This document shows, piece by piece, positions 15,256-23,617 of a stretch of 33,769 bases of DNA. The translations under genes and the position numbers were made by a program. Origin of the DNA: Reyranella massiliensis 521 (GTDB lineage: Bacteria > Pseudomonadota > Alphaproteobacteria > Reyranellales > Reyranellaceae); the NCBI GenBank assembly GCA_945860205.1, contig CAMARK010000052.1:1-33769 (forward strand). The letters run 5' to 3'. The notes below the pieces were generated by a model. It was not told the origin of the DNA. It worked only from the letters and a program-made list of their open reading frames with translations, and searched no databases. The stretch's first letter is position 1; each line of letters begins with the position of its first letter.

Positions 15256-16395
15256 ATGAAGATCATCGACGTAAAGGCCTACCCGACCAGCTACCGCGTG
15301 CCGAAGGAGATGCAGGTGTCGCTCGGTATCGGCACCATGACCAAGCGCGACTGCGTCATGGTCAAGGTCACCACCGAGGACGGCATCGTCGGCTGGGGCG
15401 AAAGCCACCATGCGCGCTCGCCCGGCAGCATCGGCCACCTGATCAACACGACGCTGAAGGGATTCGTGGTCGGCATGGACGCCACCGACACGGTCGGCAT
15501 CTGGGCCAAGATTTATAAGTTCCAGCTCGGCTCGCACGGCATGGGTGCTGCCACCGCGATGGCGATGAGCGGGCTCGACCAGGCGCTGTGGGATATCAAG
15601 GGCAAGGCCGTAGGCTGGCCGCTCTACAAGCTGCTGGGCGGCTCCAACAAGCCCGTGCCGGCCTATGCCGGCGGCATCTCGCTGGGCTACCAGGCACCGG
15701 ACTCGCTGGCGGCCGAGGCCGCGCCCATGGTCGAGGCTGGCTACAAGGCGCTGAAGCTGCGGGTCGGCGACAGCGTGAAGAACGACATCGCGCGCATGAC
15801 GGCGGTGCGCCGCCGCTTCGGCGACGACATGGTGCTGCTGACCGACGCCAACACCGGCTACACGGTCGAGGATGTGCGCCGTGTCATGCCGGCGATGGAC
15901 GAGCTGGGCATCGCCTGGCTGGAGGAGCCGTTCCCCGCGCACGACCATCGCTCCTACGCCATGGCCAAGGGCTGGGGCGTGACGCCGCTGGCGGCGGGCG
16001 AGAACCACTACACGCGCTTCGAGTTCCACCGCATCATCGAGGACGGCAACATCACCATCCTGCAGCCCGATCTTTCCAAGTCGGGCGGCATCACCGAGGT
16101 CCAGCGCATCGCCGCCGCCGCCTCGATGTGGAAGCTGCCGATCCATCCGCACAGTTCAATGACCGGCCTCAACCACGCTGTCTCGATCCATTTTATCGCC
16201 TCGATCGACAATGGCGGCTACTTCGAGGCCGATCTTTCGGTGGCCAACAAGTTCCGCGACGAGCTGGGCAGCGAACCGTGGCAGATCGGCAAGGACGGCA
16301 CCGTCCGGCCGCTCGACAAGCCCGGCATCGGCGTCGAGATCGACGAGAAGTTCCTGATCGCCCACCCCGTGATCGAGGGGCCGGGATACGTCTGA
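15256..16395 (+). CDS. Enolase-superfamily enzyme, mandelate racemase/muconate lactonizing type (copy 2)
   Basis: This 379-aa paralogue keeps the metal ligands at the same positions as copy 1: D197 (TDAN), E223 (LEEP) and E249 (AGEN). It also has D272 (QPDL) and His residues H297 and H299 in PIHPHSS. The base motif differs: K167-L-R169 replaces KxK, so the second Lys is Arg. That often goes with a different stereochemical course or substrate. GAGAGGGAAG around 15241-15250 serves as the ribosome site. It is separated from copy 1 by the palindromic repeat, and its stop lies 3 bases from the stop of the convergent GMC gene. The product is unknown beyond family. Confidence 0.9.
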   Translation: MKIIDVKAYPTSYRVPKEMQVSLGIGTMTKRDCVMVKVTTEDGIVGWGESHHARSPGSIGHLINTTLKGFVVGMDATDTVGIWAKIYKFQLGSHGMGAATAMAMSGLDQALWDIKGKAVGWPLYKLLGGSNKPVPAYAGGISLGYQAPDSLAAEAAPMVEAGYKALKLRVGDSVKNDIARMTAVRRRFGDDMVLLTDANTGYTVEDVRRVMPAMDELGIAWLEEPFPAHDHRSYAMAKGWGVTPLAAGENHYTRFEFHRIIEDGNITILQPDLSKSGGITEVQRIAAAASMWKLPIHPHSSMTGLNHAVSIHFIASIDNGGYFEADLSVANKFRDELGSEPWQIGKDGTVRPLDKPGIGVEIDEKFLIAHPVIEGPGYV

Positions 16396-16398
16396 CCG

Positions 16399-17997
16399 CT
16401 ACGTCTGAGCGATCAGGTCGGCACCCTTCTCTGCGATGACGTTGGTGGCGGCGTAGGTATTGCCCGACACCATGGTCGGCATGCACGAGGCATCGGCGAC
16501 GCGCAGGCCGTTTAGGCCGAGCACGCGCATGCTCAATGGATCGACCACGGCGCGGGGATCGGTGCCGAGCTTGGCTGTGCCGACAGGATGATAGGTCGTC
16601 GAGCCGGTGGCGCGTGCATGCGCCATCCATTGCGCGTCGGTCTGCACGTCGGGACCGGGGAAGTTCTCGCGGATCACGTAGTCCGCGAGCGGCGGCGTCG
16701 CCAGCAGCTTGCGCAGGTACTTCATCGCCGCCAGCAGCGCGTCGCGGTCGATCTGGTCGGCGAGATAATTGGGCTGGATCTCGGGCTTGGCCGTGGGATC
16801 GGCGCTGAGCGCCTTCACGTGACCGATGCTCTCGGGCCGAAGTTGCGCGGCGCCCAGCGTCATGCCGGGCACGGTGTCGAGTTGGGTGGTGCCGTAGCGC
16901 CCGCCGCCGTAGCTGGCGGGCGCGAAGTAGAGCTGCATGTCTGGCGTCTCCAGCCCCGGCCGCGTCTTCAGGTAACCGCCGGCATGGCTCGGGGCGGTGG
17001 TCAGCAGGCCTTTGCGACTGATCGCGTAGCGCAGGACTTCGCCCACGAGGCGCAGGCCGCGGCTCCTCTCGTTGAGGGAGCCCGCGCCCTTCACCAGGGC
17101 CGAGACGCGGATGGCATAGTGGTCGCGGAAGTTATGGCCGACGCCGGGGAGCGCATGCTTCACCGCCACACCGATCGCGGCGAGATCGTCGGGGTTGCCG
17201 ATGCCGGAGATTTGTAGAAGCTGCGGCGTGTTGATAGCGCCGCCGGCCAGGATGACGTCGCGCCGCGCCTTGACCTGCTTCGTCTGGCCGTTGTGGCGAT
17301 AGGTGATGCCGGTGGCCCGCTTGCCCTCGAGATCGACCCGTTCCACCAGCGCGCGGGTGATCACGCGTACGTTGGAACGCTTCATCGCCGGCTTCAGGTA
17401 GGCGTCGACCGGGCTCCAGCGCCGGCCGTTCCGCATCATGTTCTGGTAAAGCAGCGTACCTTCCTGGTCGCCGGAATTGTAGTCGGACGTGCGTTTGAGC
17501 CCGAGCGCCTCGTTGGCGGCCATGTAGGCGTCGCTCAGCACATGCGGATCGCGCTGGTCCTCGATGACGAGCGGACCCGAACGGCCGCGCACGGCATCGT
17601 CGCCGCCCTCGCGGCTCTCGGCGCGCTTGAAGTAGGGCACGAGATCGTCCCACGACCAGCCGCGGCAGCCGAGCTGCGCCCAGGTATCGTAGTCGGCGGC
17701 CTGGCCGCGCACATAGAGATGCCCGTTGATCGAGCCCGAGCCGCCCAGCACTTTTCCCCGTGGGAATTTTATCTTGCGGCCGTCGATGTGCGGGCCGGGC
17801 GCCGTCTCGTAGCCCCAGTTGAGGCTCTCGTTGTAGACCGTCTTGTTGAAGCCGGCCGGGACCTTGATCCAGATATGGTTGTCGTTGCCGCCGGCCTCGA
17901 TCACCGCGACGCTGCTTTTGCCGTCGGCCGAAAGCCGGTTGGCCAGCACGCAGCCCGCCGCACCGGCGCCCACGATGACGTAGTCGAATTCTTCCAT
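16399..17997 (-). CDS. GMC-family FAD-dependent alcohol/choline dehydrogenase-like oxidoreductase
   Basis: This 532-aa flavoenzyme should oxidise a primary or secondary alcohol. The N-terminal FAD dinucleotide fold is YVIVGAGAAGCVLANRLS. GMC signature 1 includes FPRGKVLGGSGSINGHLYVR near residue 80. The C-terminal catalytic pair is H470 in TYHPVGTAKLG and N513 in SGNTYAATN, as in choline oxidase-type enzymes. The length matches the family. It lies last in a leftward operon after the amidase and the aspartate dehydrogenase-like gene, 16 bases from the latter. A GGGGGAACG stretch just before its ATG gives a good ribosome site. The substrate is unknown; choline dehydrogenase is only a family label. 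Confidence 0.92.
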   Translation of the reverse strand: MEEFDYVIVGAGAAGCVLANRLSADGKSSVAVIEAGGNDNHIWIKVPAGFNKTVYNESLNWGYETAPGPHIDGRKIKFPRGKVLGGSGSINGHLYVRGQAADYDTWAQLGCRGWSWDDLVPYFKRAESREGGDDAVRGRSGPLVIEDQRDPHVLSDAYMAANEALGLKRTSDYNSGDQEGTLLYQNMMRNGRRWSPVDAYLKPAMKRSNVRVITRALVERVDLEGKRATGITYRHNGQTKQVKARRDVILAGGAINTPQLLQISGIGNPDDLAAIGVAVKHALPGVGHNFRDHYAIRVSALVKGAGSLNERSRGLRLVGEVLRYAISRKGLLTTAPSHAGGYLKTRPGLETPDMQLYFAPASYGGGRYGTTQLDTVPGMTLGAAQLRPESIGHVKALSADPTAKPEIQPNYLADQIDRDALLAAMKYLRKLLATPPLADYVIRENFPGPDVQTDAQWMAHARATGSTTYHPVGTAKLGTDPRAVVDPLSMRVLGLNGLRVADASCMPTMVSGNTYAATNVIAEKGADLIAQT

Positions 17998-18013
17998 CGG
18001 ACGTTCCCCCTTA

Positions 18014-18784
18014 TCAGGCGGCGACCACCAGGGTCGACGCCAACTGCCGCACCGACTTCACCATCGCCATGGCGACCAGCTTGCCGGTCTTTCTGTTTTC
18101 TTCGCTGACGGCCACATCCTCCATGAAGGTGAAGCGGCCGAACGCGCCTCGGGCGTCCAGCTCGACGATGTGCGTCGTGATGGTGGGATCGGCGACGATC
18201 ACCACGCGCGTCCGGTCGAGACCGATGCCGGCAATCGCGGCGGCGGCGGAGATGTTGACGTTCTGCGGATAGAGTTTTGCCCCTTCGCGGACCGGCCCGT
18301 CGAACACGGTATGCGGTGCTGTGAGGGAATCGAGATCGACCAGCGTCTCGGCGATCGTGCCCTTCCAGGCCGACGGATCTTTTCGCACGGTAACGGTGAC
18401 GCTTTCCAGGCCGCCGACCGCAGCGCTGCTCAGGATGTCCAGCGCGCCGATGCCGGCCGAGGGCAGGATCAGGCGCTTGCCGCTGGCCTTGGCGGCGGCA
18501 AGCAGGCGATCGAACAGGGCTGTGTCGGTGAAGGCGCCAACCGAGGTGACGAGAAAATCCGCGCCACTTTCGAGAACGCGCTGGCCGTGGGTGCGTACCG
18601 CCTCGTGGCCGGCGCATTCGGCGACAGCATCGAACTTGTGCGCGAAGAAGCGGTCAGGCTCGTGAGTCAGCAGGCCTTCCTGGCGTGGCCGGCGCACCAA
18701 AACGGACACCAGCTCGATGTTTTCGAGGCCGGCCGCCTCGACATGTTTGCCGATGGCGCCGTAGCCGATCAGGCCGAGCTTCAC
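18014..18784 (-). CDS. L-aspartate dehydrogenase-like protein (NadX family)
   Basis: This 256-aa NAD(P)-dependent protein resembles NadX-type aspartate dehydrogenase, which interconverts aspartate and iminoaspartate or oxaloacetate plus ammonia. The N-terminal Rossmann motif is GLIGYGAIGKH with GYGAIG at 7-12. The NadX hallmark YPQNVNISAA lies at 172-181, and THIVELDARGAFG contains H205. I chose GTG 18784 because the Rossmann strand then begins at once, as in the family; the frame extends to 18847 only by running into the amidase gene. It starts 11 bases after the amidase stop. In a catabolic operon it may release or capture ammonia from an amino acid product rather than serve NAD synthesis. 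Confidence 0.85.
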   Translation of the reverse strand: MKLGLIGYGAIGKHVEAAGLENIELVSVLVRRPRQEGLLTHEPDRFFAHKFDAVAECAGHEAVRTHGQRVLESGADFLVTSVGAFTDTALFDRLLAAAKASGKRLILPSAGIGALDILSSAAVGGLESVTVTVRKDPSAWKGTIAETLVDLDSLTAPHTVFDGPVREGAKLYPQNVNISAAAAIAGIGLDRTRVVIVADPTITTHIVELDARGAFGRFTFMEDVAVSEENRKTGKLVAMAMVKSVRQLASTLVVAA

Positions 18785-18794
18785 GCGCCGGACT

Positions 18795-20069
18795 TCACGA
18801 CAACCTGGCCTCCACCCAGCGCGCCCAGGCGATGAGCTGATCGTCACTGCGCAACGGCGCGATCAACTGCACCGACAGCGGCAAGCCGAATGGACCGGCA
18901 TTGAAGGGCAGCGCCACGCAGGGCGTGCCGAGCAGGGTCCAGAAGCGGTTAAAAATCGGATCGCCGGTGTAGCCGAGGCCAGCCGGCGCCTCGCCGCGGG
19001 CGGTGGGCGCCAGCAGGAAGTCGAACCGCTCCCACACCTGGGCGAGGTCGGCCAGCGCCCGGCGCTTGCGCTTCCTGGCATCGGCGAGCTGGGCGCGGGT
19101 GACGCCATCGCCCACTTCCAGGGACGCCGTCAGGCCGGGCGACAGGAGATGCGGGAAGCGGGCGCGCTCCGGCGCGTAGTGCTGCGTCGCTTCCTTGGTC
19201 ATCACCCGGTTGTGCGCGGTGATCAGCGGCCCCCAGCTCTCGGGCATCTCCCAGTCGCGCACCTTGGCGCCTTTGGCGCGAAGCGTGCGGGCGGCGAGCT
19301 CGATGTTCTTGCTGTTGTAGGGCTCGGATTGGTCCCACCACAGGGTACGGCAGAAGCCGATGCGCGGCGCGCGGCTCGGCGGGTCGGCCGGGGCATGGCC
19401 GTAGGCGGCGCGGATCAGCGCGAGGTCGTTGGCCGTGCGGGTGAAGAAGCCCAGTGTGTCGAGGCTTCGGGAGTAGGTCTTGATGCCGGTGGTGTCGGCC
19501 CAGCCGTAGGTGCCCTTGTAGGCCACGATGCCGTTGAAGGCGCCGGGGCGGATCACCGAGCCCGAGGTCTGCGTGCCGTAGCCGATCGGCACCATGCAGT
19601 CGGCGACCGCTGCCGCCGAGCCCGACGAGGAGCCGGCCGGCGTGTGGCGGAGATTGTGCGGATTGTGCGTCTTGCCGGCGTGGCCGCCGGCGAATTCCGT
19701 CGTCACGGACTTGCCCAGCACGATGGCGCCGGCCTTCACGAGCTGTGTCACGCAGGCGGCGTCCTTGCCCACGACATGGTCGCGGTAGATCGGCGAGCCG
19801 CAGGTGGTGGGCATCGTTTTGGTCGAGATGATGTCTTTTACCGCCAGCGGAATGCCGTGCAGCGGCCCGACCGGCTTGGCGCGCTTGTCGAGCATGTCGG
19901 CGCGCTTCAGGGCGCCCTCGGCGTCGAGCGCCTCCCAGGCATGTACCTGGCCCTCGCGGTGCTCGATGCGGTCGAGGCAGGCTTCGACGAGGTCGCGCGC
20001 CTTCAGCCGCTTCTGGGACATGCGCAGGACGGCCTCGCTGGCCGACAGTTTGTTGGGCGATTTCGCCAT
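18795..20069 (-). CDS. Amidase-signature family amidohydrolase
   Basis: This 424-aa enzyme has the Ser-cisSer-Lys triad of the amidase-signature family: K78 in PLAVKDI, the cis-Ser at about S147 in AGSSSGSAAAVA, and the nucleophile S171 in GTQTSGSVIRPG. The spacing matches characterised members. It hydrolyses C-N amide bonds. ATG 20069 is preceded by GGGGGAAG, a good ribosome site. The frame is open to 20120, but the extra residues lack family similarity. It is the first gene of the leftward operon. Gln in GTQTSGS, where GTDTGGS is usual, is a modest departure. It could act on an amide intermediate of the locus; the actual substrate is unknown. Confidence 0.92.
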   Translation of the reverse strand: MAKSPNKLSASEAVLRMSQKRLKARDLVEACLDRIEHREGQVHAWEALDAEGALKRADMLDKRAKPVGPLHGIPLAVKDIISTKTMPTTCGSPIYRDHVVGKDAACVTQLVKAGAIVLGKSVTTEFAGGHAGKTHNPHNLRHTPAGSSSGSAAAVADCMVPIGYGTQTSGSVIRPGAFNGIVAYKGTYGWADTTGIKTYSRSLDTLGFFTRTANDLALIRAAYGHAPADPPSRAPRIGFCRTLWWDQSEPYNSKNIELAARTLRAKGAKVRDWEMPESWGPLITAHNRVMTKEATQHYAPERARFPHLLSPGLTASLEVGDGVTRAQLADARKRKRRALADLAQVWERFDFLLAPTARGEAPAGLGYTGDPIFNRFWTLLGTPCVALPFNAGPFGLPLSVQLIAPLRSDDQLIAWARWVEARLS

Positions 20070-20148
20070 GCGTATCTTCCCCCGAGTATGTCGTCGGGCG
20101 CATGATGACGGAGCGCCCACTTAAAGCATAGGGCCAGAAAGGCAGCCC
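20070..20148. promoter_or_regulatory. Divergent intergenic region, probable bidirectional promoter
   Basis: This 79-base gap separates the starts of the leftward amidase operon and the rightward VOC/monooxygenase operon, so promoters for both must lie here or overlap the genes. It is less GC-rich towards 20120-20130 (TTAAAGCATA), which could be part of a rightward -10 region. I see no convincing paired -35/-10 and no clear long inverted repeat. The amidase ribosome site is at its left edge. Confidence 0.5.
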
Positions 20149-20706
20149 GTGAGCACACCCTTCGCCGTCCAGAAGATCGGCCACGCCGTGGTCTATGTCA
20201 GCGACCTCGAGCGTTCGAAGCGCTTTTATACCGAGGTGCTGGGCTTCAAGGTCTCGGACGTCTACCCCGGCACGATGATGCCGGGCGGCATGGTGTTCCT
20301 GCGCTGCAACGGCGACCATCATTGCCTGGCCCTGGTCGGCGATCGCGCGCCGGAGGCCGGCGCCGACAAGAGCCTGCATCATCTGGCGTTCGAGCTCGCC
20401 ACGCTCGACGAGGTTTTCCGCGCCCGCGATCATCTGAAGGCGCACGGCGCCAAGCTCACCTATGAAGGCCGCCGCCGCGCCGGGTGCCAGGTCGCGGTCG
20501 AATTCCTCGACCCCGACGGTCATCACCTCGAACTCTATTGGGGTGTCGACCAGATCGGCGCCGACGATCGTTCCCGGCCGTGGGAGGAATGGCGCCAGAC
20601 CATGACCCTGGAGGACGCCGTGCGCCACGCACCGCCGGGCCAGGACACGACCCTGCAGGACGCGGCGTTGCGCGCGCGCCTCGAAGCGGGAACCGACCGA
20701 CCCTAG
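20149..20706 (+). CDS. VOC-family protein, extradiol dioxygenase/glyoxalase-like
   Basis: This 185-aa protein has the vicinal oxygen chelate fold: IGHAVVYVSDLERSKRFYTEVLGF at the N terminus and FLDPDGHHLELYW near 119-131. The putative metal ligands H12, H77 or H78 (LHHLAFEL) and E128 form the 2-His-1-carboxylate set of type I extradiol dioxygenases, although glyoxalases and other lyases share the fold. It starts at GTG 20149 with a weak ribosome site, AAAGGCAG, just upstream. It is first in a rightward operon with an FMN split-barrel protein and a flavin monooxygenase, so ring or C-C cleavage of an oxidised substrate is plausible. Confidence 0.86.
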   Translation: MSTPFAVQKIGHAVVYVSDLERSKRFYTEVLGFKVSDVYPGTMMPGGMVFLRCNGDHHCLALVGDRAPEAGADKSLHHLAFELATLDEVFRARDHLKAHGAKLTYEGRRRAGCQVAVEFLDPDGHHLELYWGVDQIGADDRSRPWEEWRQTMTLEDAVRHAPPGQDTTLQDAALRARLEAGTDRP

Positions 20707-20716
20707 GAGAAGTCTC

Positions 20717-21325
20717 ATGGCCGCAAGTGTGATGTTCCACGACGGCAACCGCGAACTGCAGGACCAGTTCGACAGTCGGCGCATTGCCGACCGGCTGGAG
20801 GAGAAGCTCACCCGCTTTGAATTCACCGATAACGATCGCGCCTTCATCGAGGGGGCGATGTTCTTCTTCCTCGCCACAGCCGATGTCGAGGGAAAGCCGG
20901 ACTGTTCCTTCAAGGGCGGCACGCCGGGCTTCGTGCGAATCGTCGGCGCCAATGAGCTTGCCTTTCCCGACTACGACGGCAACGGCATGTTCAAGAGCCT
21001 GGGCAATGCCCTGGTCAATCCGTCGGTCGGACTGCTGTTCATCGACATGGGCGAGAAGCCCAGGCGGCTGCGTGTGAACGGCGAAGCTACGGTAAGCCGT
21101 GACGATCCGCTGATGCAGCGCTTCGCCGGCGCCCAGCTCCTGGTCCGGGTCAAGGCGCGGGCGATCTTTCCCAATTGCCCGCGCTACATCGTGACGCCGG
21201 GGACGGCGGAGGCGTCAAAGTACGCGCCGCGCCCCGGTTACGAGCCGCCGGAACCCACCTGGAAGGGCTTCGACGACTTCAAGGACTACATCCATCCGCG
21301 GCAAAAGACGCCCAGCGGAGAGTGA
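20717..21325 (+). CDS. Pyridoxamine 5'-phosphate oxidase-family FMN split-barrel protein
   Basis: This 202-aa protein has the split-barrel core FIEGAMFFFLATADVEGKPD at about 43-62, followed by SFKGGTPGFVRIVG and the LAFPDYDGNGMFKSLGN segment typical of the PPOX-like family. Such proteins bind FMN or F420, or act as flavin reductases; few are true PdxH. AGGAGA at 20705-20710 overlaps the upstream TAG and sits six bases before the ATG. It lies between a dioxygenase-like gene and a flavin monooxygenase, so it may reduce or supply flavin, or act on a pathway intermediate. The exact role is unknown. Confidence 0.85.
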   Translation: MAASVMFHDGNRELQDQFDSRRIADRLEEKLTRFEFTDNDRAFIEGAMFFFLATADVEGKPDCSFKGGTPGFVRIVGANELAFPDYDGNGMFKSLGNALVNPSVGLLFIDMGEKPRRLRVNGEATVSRDDPLMQRFAGAQLLVRVKARAIFPNCPRYIVTPGTAEASKYAPRPGYEPPEPTWKGFDDFKDYIHPRQKTPSGE

Positions 21326-21329
21326 CAGC

Positions 21330-22775
21330 GTGAGCAAGCGGTTTGCCATCATCGGCGCGGGCATGTCGGGCATCCTGGCCGCCATCAAGCTGAAGCAGCG
21401 TGGCATCGAGGATTTCACGATCTACGAGAAGGCCGGCCGCCTTGGCGGCACGTGGCGGGACAATACCTATCCCGGCCTTTCCTGCGACGTGCCGAGCCAT
21501 GTCTATGCCTATTCCTTCGAACTCAAGGGCGACTGGACGCGGCGCTTCTCGCCGGGTGCCGAGATCCAGCGCTACTTCGAGGGTGTCGCCGAGAAGTACG
21601 GCATCGAGCAACACATCCGTTACAACAGTGAGATCACCCGCGCCGAGCATGTCGACGGGCGCTGGCGGTTGAAGACCTCGAGTCGCGCAACCGACACGGT
21701 GGATTTCGTGATTGCCGCGACAGGCGTGCTGCATCATCCCATGGTGCCCGACATCCCCGGCCTCGCCGATTTCAAAGGGCCGAAGTTTCACTCGGCTCGC
21801 TGGGGCCACGCGGTGCCGATCCATGGCAAGCGCGTCGGCGTCATCGGCACCGGCTCGACGGCGATCCAGATCGTGCCGGCGCTTGCCGATCGCGTCGCCA
21901 AACTCGCGCTGTTCCAGCGCACAGCCCAGTGGGTCCTGCCGCTCGCCAATCCGTTCTACAGCGCCGAGGAGAAGGCGATGTTCCGCGCCTCGCCCGAGCA
22001 GCTCCAGCAATCCTACGATTTCTGGTCGCAGCGCTTCGTCGACACTTTCGCGCGTGCCGTGATCGGCAACCAGGATGAGCTTCAGAAGATCGAGGACGCC
22101 TGCCGCCTCAACCTCGAGGAGAATATCCACGATCCCGAACTGCGGCGCCGACTGACGCCCGACTACCGCGCCGCCTGCAAGCGGCTGATCATGTCGGACG
22201 AGTTCTATCCGGCCATGCAGAAGCCCAATGTCGAACTGGTGACCAAAGGCATCGACCGCGTCGAGGCGACTGGCGTGCGCACGAAGGACGGTGTCCTGCA
22301 TGTGCTCGACGTGCTGGTGCTGGCGACCGGCTTCGATGGCCATGCCTTCCTGCGGCCGATGGAGGTCGTGGGCGAGGGCGGGCGCACGCTTTCCGACGCC
22401 TGGGCGGAAGCCAACGAAGCCTACCGCTCTGTGGCGGTCCCGGGGTTTCCCAACTTCTTCATGCTGGTCGGACCCAACAGCCCGATCGGCAATTTTTCGG
22501 TAATCATGATCTCCGAGCTGCAGATCGATTATATCCTGCAGCTCGTCGACCTCGTCCTAGAAGGCAAGTGCCGGGCGGTGGCGCCGTCGGCTGCTGCTGC
22601 GCGGCGCTTCAACGATGCGCTGCACGAGGCCATGAAGGGCACCGTCTGGGTGTCGGGCTGCCGCAGCTGGTACCTCGACAGGAACGGCAATCCGGCGCTG
22701 TGGCCGTGGAGCTTCGATCGCTTCCGCGCGGAAATGCAGAAGCCCGATCTCGCCGACTTCGATCTCGCCGCTTAG
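21330..22775 (+). CDS. Flavin-containing monooxygenase, Baeyer-Villiger type
   Basis: This 481-aa class B flavoprotein should use FAD, NADPH and O2 to insert oxygen into a ketone or to oxidise N or S atoms. The FAD motif is GAGMSG at 9-14, followed by GGTWRDNTYPGLSCDVPSH, which is typical of Baeyer-Villiger enzymes. The NADPH motif is GTGSTA at 173-178. The fingerprint FxGxxxHxxxW is present as F148, G150, H154 and W158, but the next residue is G159 where Pro or Asp is usual. The start is GTG 21330, four bases after the upstream gene. The C-terminal part, with the GNFSVIMISELQIDYIL region, is complete. Substrate unknown. Confidence 0.9.
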   Translation: MSKRFAIIGAGMSGILAAIKLKQRGIEDFTIYEKAGRLGGTWRDNTYPGLSCDVPSHVYAYSFELKGDWTRRFSPGAEIQRYFEGVAEKYGIEQHIRYNSEITRAEHVDGRWRLKTSSRATDTVDFVIAATGVLHHPMVPDIPGLADFKGPKFHSARWGHAVPIHGKRVGVIGTGSTAIQIVPALADRVAKLALFQRTAQWVLPLANPFYSAEEKAMFRASPEQLQQSYDFWSQRFVDTFARAVIGNQDELQKIEDACRLNLEENIHDPELRRRLTPDYRAACKRLIMSDEFYPAMQKPNVELVTKGIDRVEATGVRTKDGVLHVLDVLVLATGFDGHAFLRPMEVVGEGGRTLSDAWAEANEAYRSVAVPGFPNFFMLVGPNSPIGNFSVIMISELQIDYILQLVDLVLEGKCRAVAPSAAAARRFNDALHEAMKGTVWVSGCRSWYLDRNGNPALWPWSFDRFRAEMQKPDLADFDLAA

Positions 22776-22784
22776 GGGCTTTGC

Positions 22785-23582
22785 GTGGGAAACCTCGAAC
22801 GCTGGCGCAGCCACAACCCGATGTCGGATCCCGGGACCGGGATTTTGGGGTTTGTCGGATTGCCAGCCGACGTCGGTGCGCTTTGCCGCATCGTCCAGGG
22901 TGTCCTCATTCACTCGGACTGGATCGCGGCCTACGGTGCCTCCGAGGCCGAGTTTCGAACGGTGTCCCGTGAGACGTTGCCGCTGGCTGCGCGGCTACGG
23001 CAGATCGGCGAGGCCGATTCGAGGGCATTGGCCCTGGAGCGCGCGACCGACAAGCGGGCCGTCGGTACCTGTCGCGCCTATGCCTTGATGCTCTGCGGCA
23101 TGCTGCGGCAACAGGGCGTGCCGGCACGCGTGCGCTGCGGCTTCGCGTCCTACTTCAAGAAGCCGTGGGAGGATCACTGGATCTGCGAGTATTGGCGCGA
23201 CGGCCACTGGCACCAGGCCGACGCGCAGCTCGACAAGATCATCGCGCCGCGGCTGGGCATCGCCTTCAATCTGGCCGACCTGCCGGCGAACATGTTCATC
23301 ACCGCCGGCGAGGCTTGGCGGCGTTGCCGATCGGGAGAGGCTGATCCGGCGATCTTCGGTCATGGCGAGGCGGCAGCGGGCCTATGGTTCGTCCGCGTCA
23401 ATGTCGTGCGCGACCATCATTCGATGAACAATCGCGAGACCTCCGACTGGGATACGTGGCGGCAGGCGACGGCGGCACATCGCGTGCTTTCCGAGGCCGA
23501 GTGCGTGCAGGCCGATGGGCTCGCGGCGCATCCGGAAGCGCCGATCGTCGCGGCCCTCGTGCCACCGTGGTTACGTGCCTGA
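22785..23582 (+). CDS. Transglutaminase-like superfamily protein
   Basis: This 265-aa protein has the Cys-His-Asp triad of the transglutaminase-like fold: C96 in AVGTCRAYALML, H131 in WEDHWICEYW and D146 in HWHQADAQLD. In bacteria this fold includes proteases, peptide N-glycanase-like enzymes and amide hydrolases rather than true cross-linking enzymes. There is no signal peptide, so it is likely cytoplasmic. The start is GTG 22785, nine bases after the monooxygenase stop, and the gene ends the operon. A probable terminator begins 9 bases after its stop. It could hydrolyse an amide made in the pathway, but the role is unknown. Confidence 0.8.
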   Translation: MGNLERWRSHNPMSDPGTGILGFVGLPADVGALCRIVQGVLIHSDWIAAYGASEAEFRTVSRETLPLAARLRQIGEADSRALALERATDKRAVGTCRAYALMLCGMLRQQGVPARVRCGFASYFKKPWEDHWICEYWRDGHWHQADAQLDKIIAPRLGIAFNLADLPANMFITAGEAWRRCRSGEADPAIFGHGEAAAGLWFVRVNVVRDHHSMNNRETSDWDTWRQATAAHRVLSEAECVQADGLAAHPEAPIVAALVPPWLRA

Positions 23583-23590
23583 CAGCACGT

Positions 23591-23617
23591 CCGCTGGCGA
23601 AATCCGGCGGGCGTTTT
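23591..23617 (+). terminator. Probable intrinsic terminator of the VOC-monooxygenase operon
   Basis: CCGCTGG at 23591-23597 pairs with CCGGCGG at 23604-23610 as a 7-bp stem with one T-G wobble and a 6-base loop. GCGTTTT follows at 23611-23617. It lies between two convergent genes, right after the transglutaminase-like gene. The T tail is short, so termination may be partial. Confidence 0.6.

Noticed and set aside
11850..16152. Long minus-strand frames of 649 and 815 aa opposite hyuA and the enolase-superfamily genes
   Set aside because: Shadow frames with His/Arg/Asp-rich composition and no family motifs. The + strand genes are complete with catalytic residues.
16376..16401. Duplicated TACGTCTGA at the junction of the convergent enolase and GMC genes as a functional repeat
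   Set aside because: Only about 9 bases, and explained by the two genes ending next to each other; no stem or attachment-site features.
18949..20952. 667-aa minus-strand frame across the amidase start and the VOC gene
   Set aside because: Out of frame with the amidase and antisense to the VOC gene; both real genes have family motifs.
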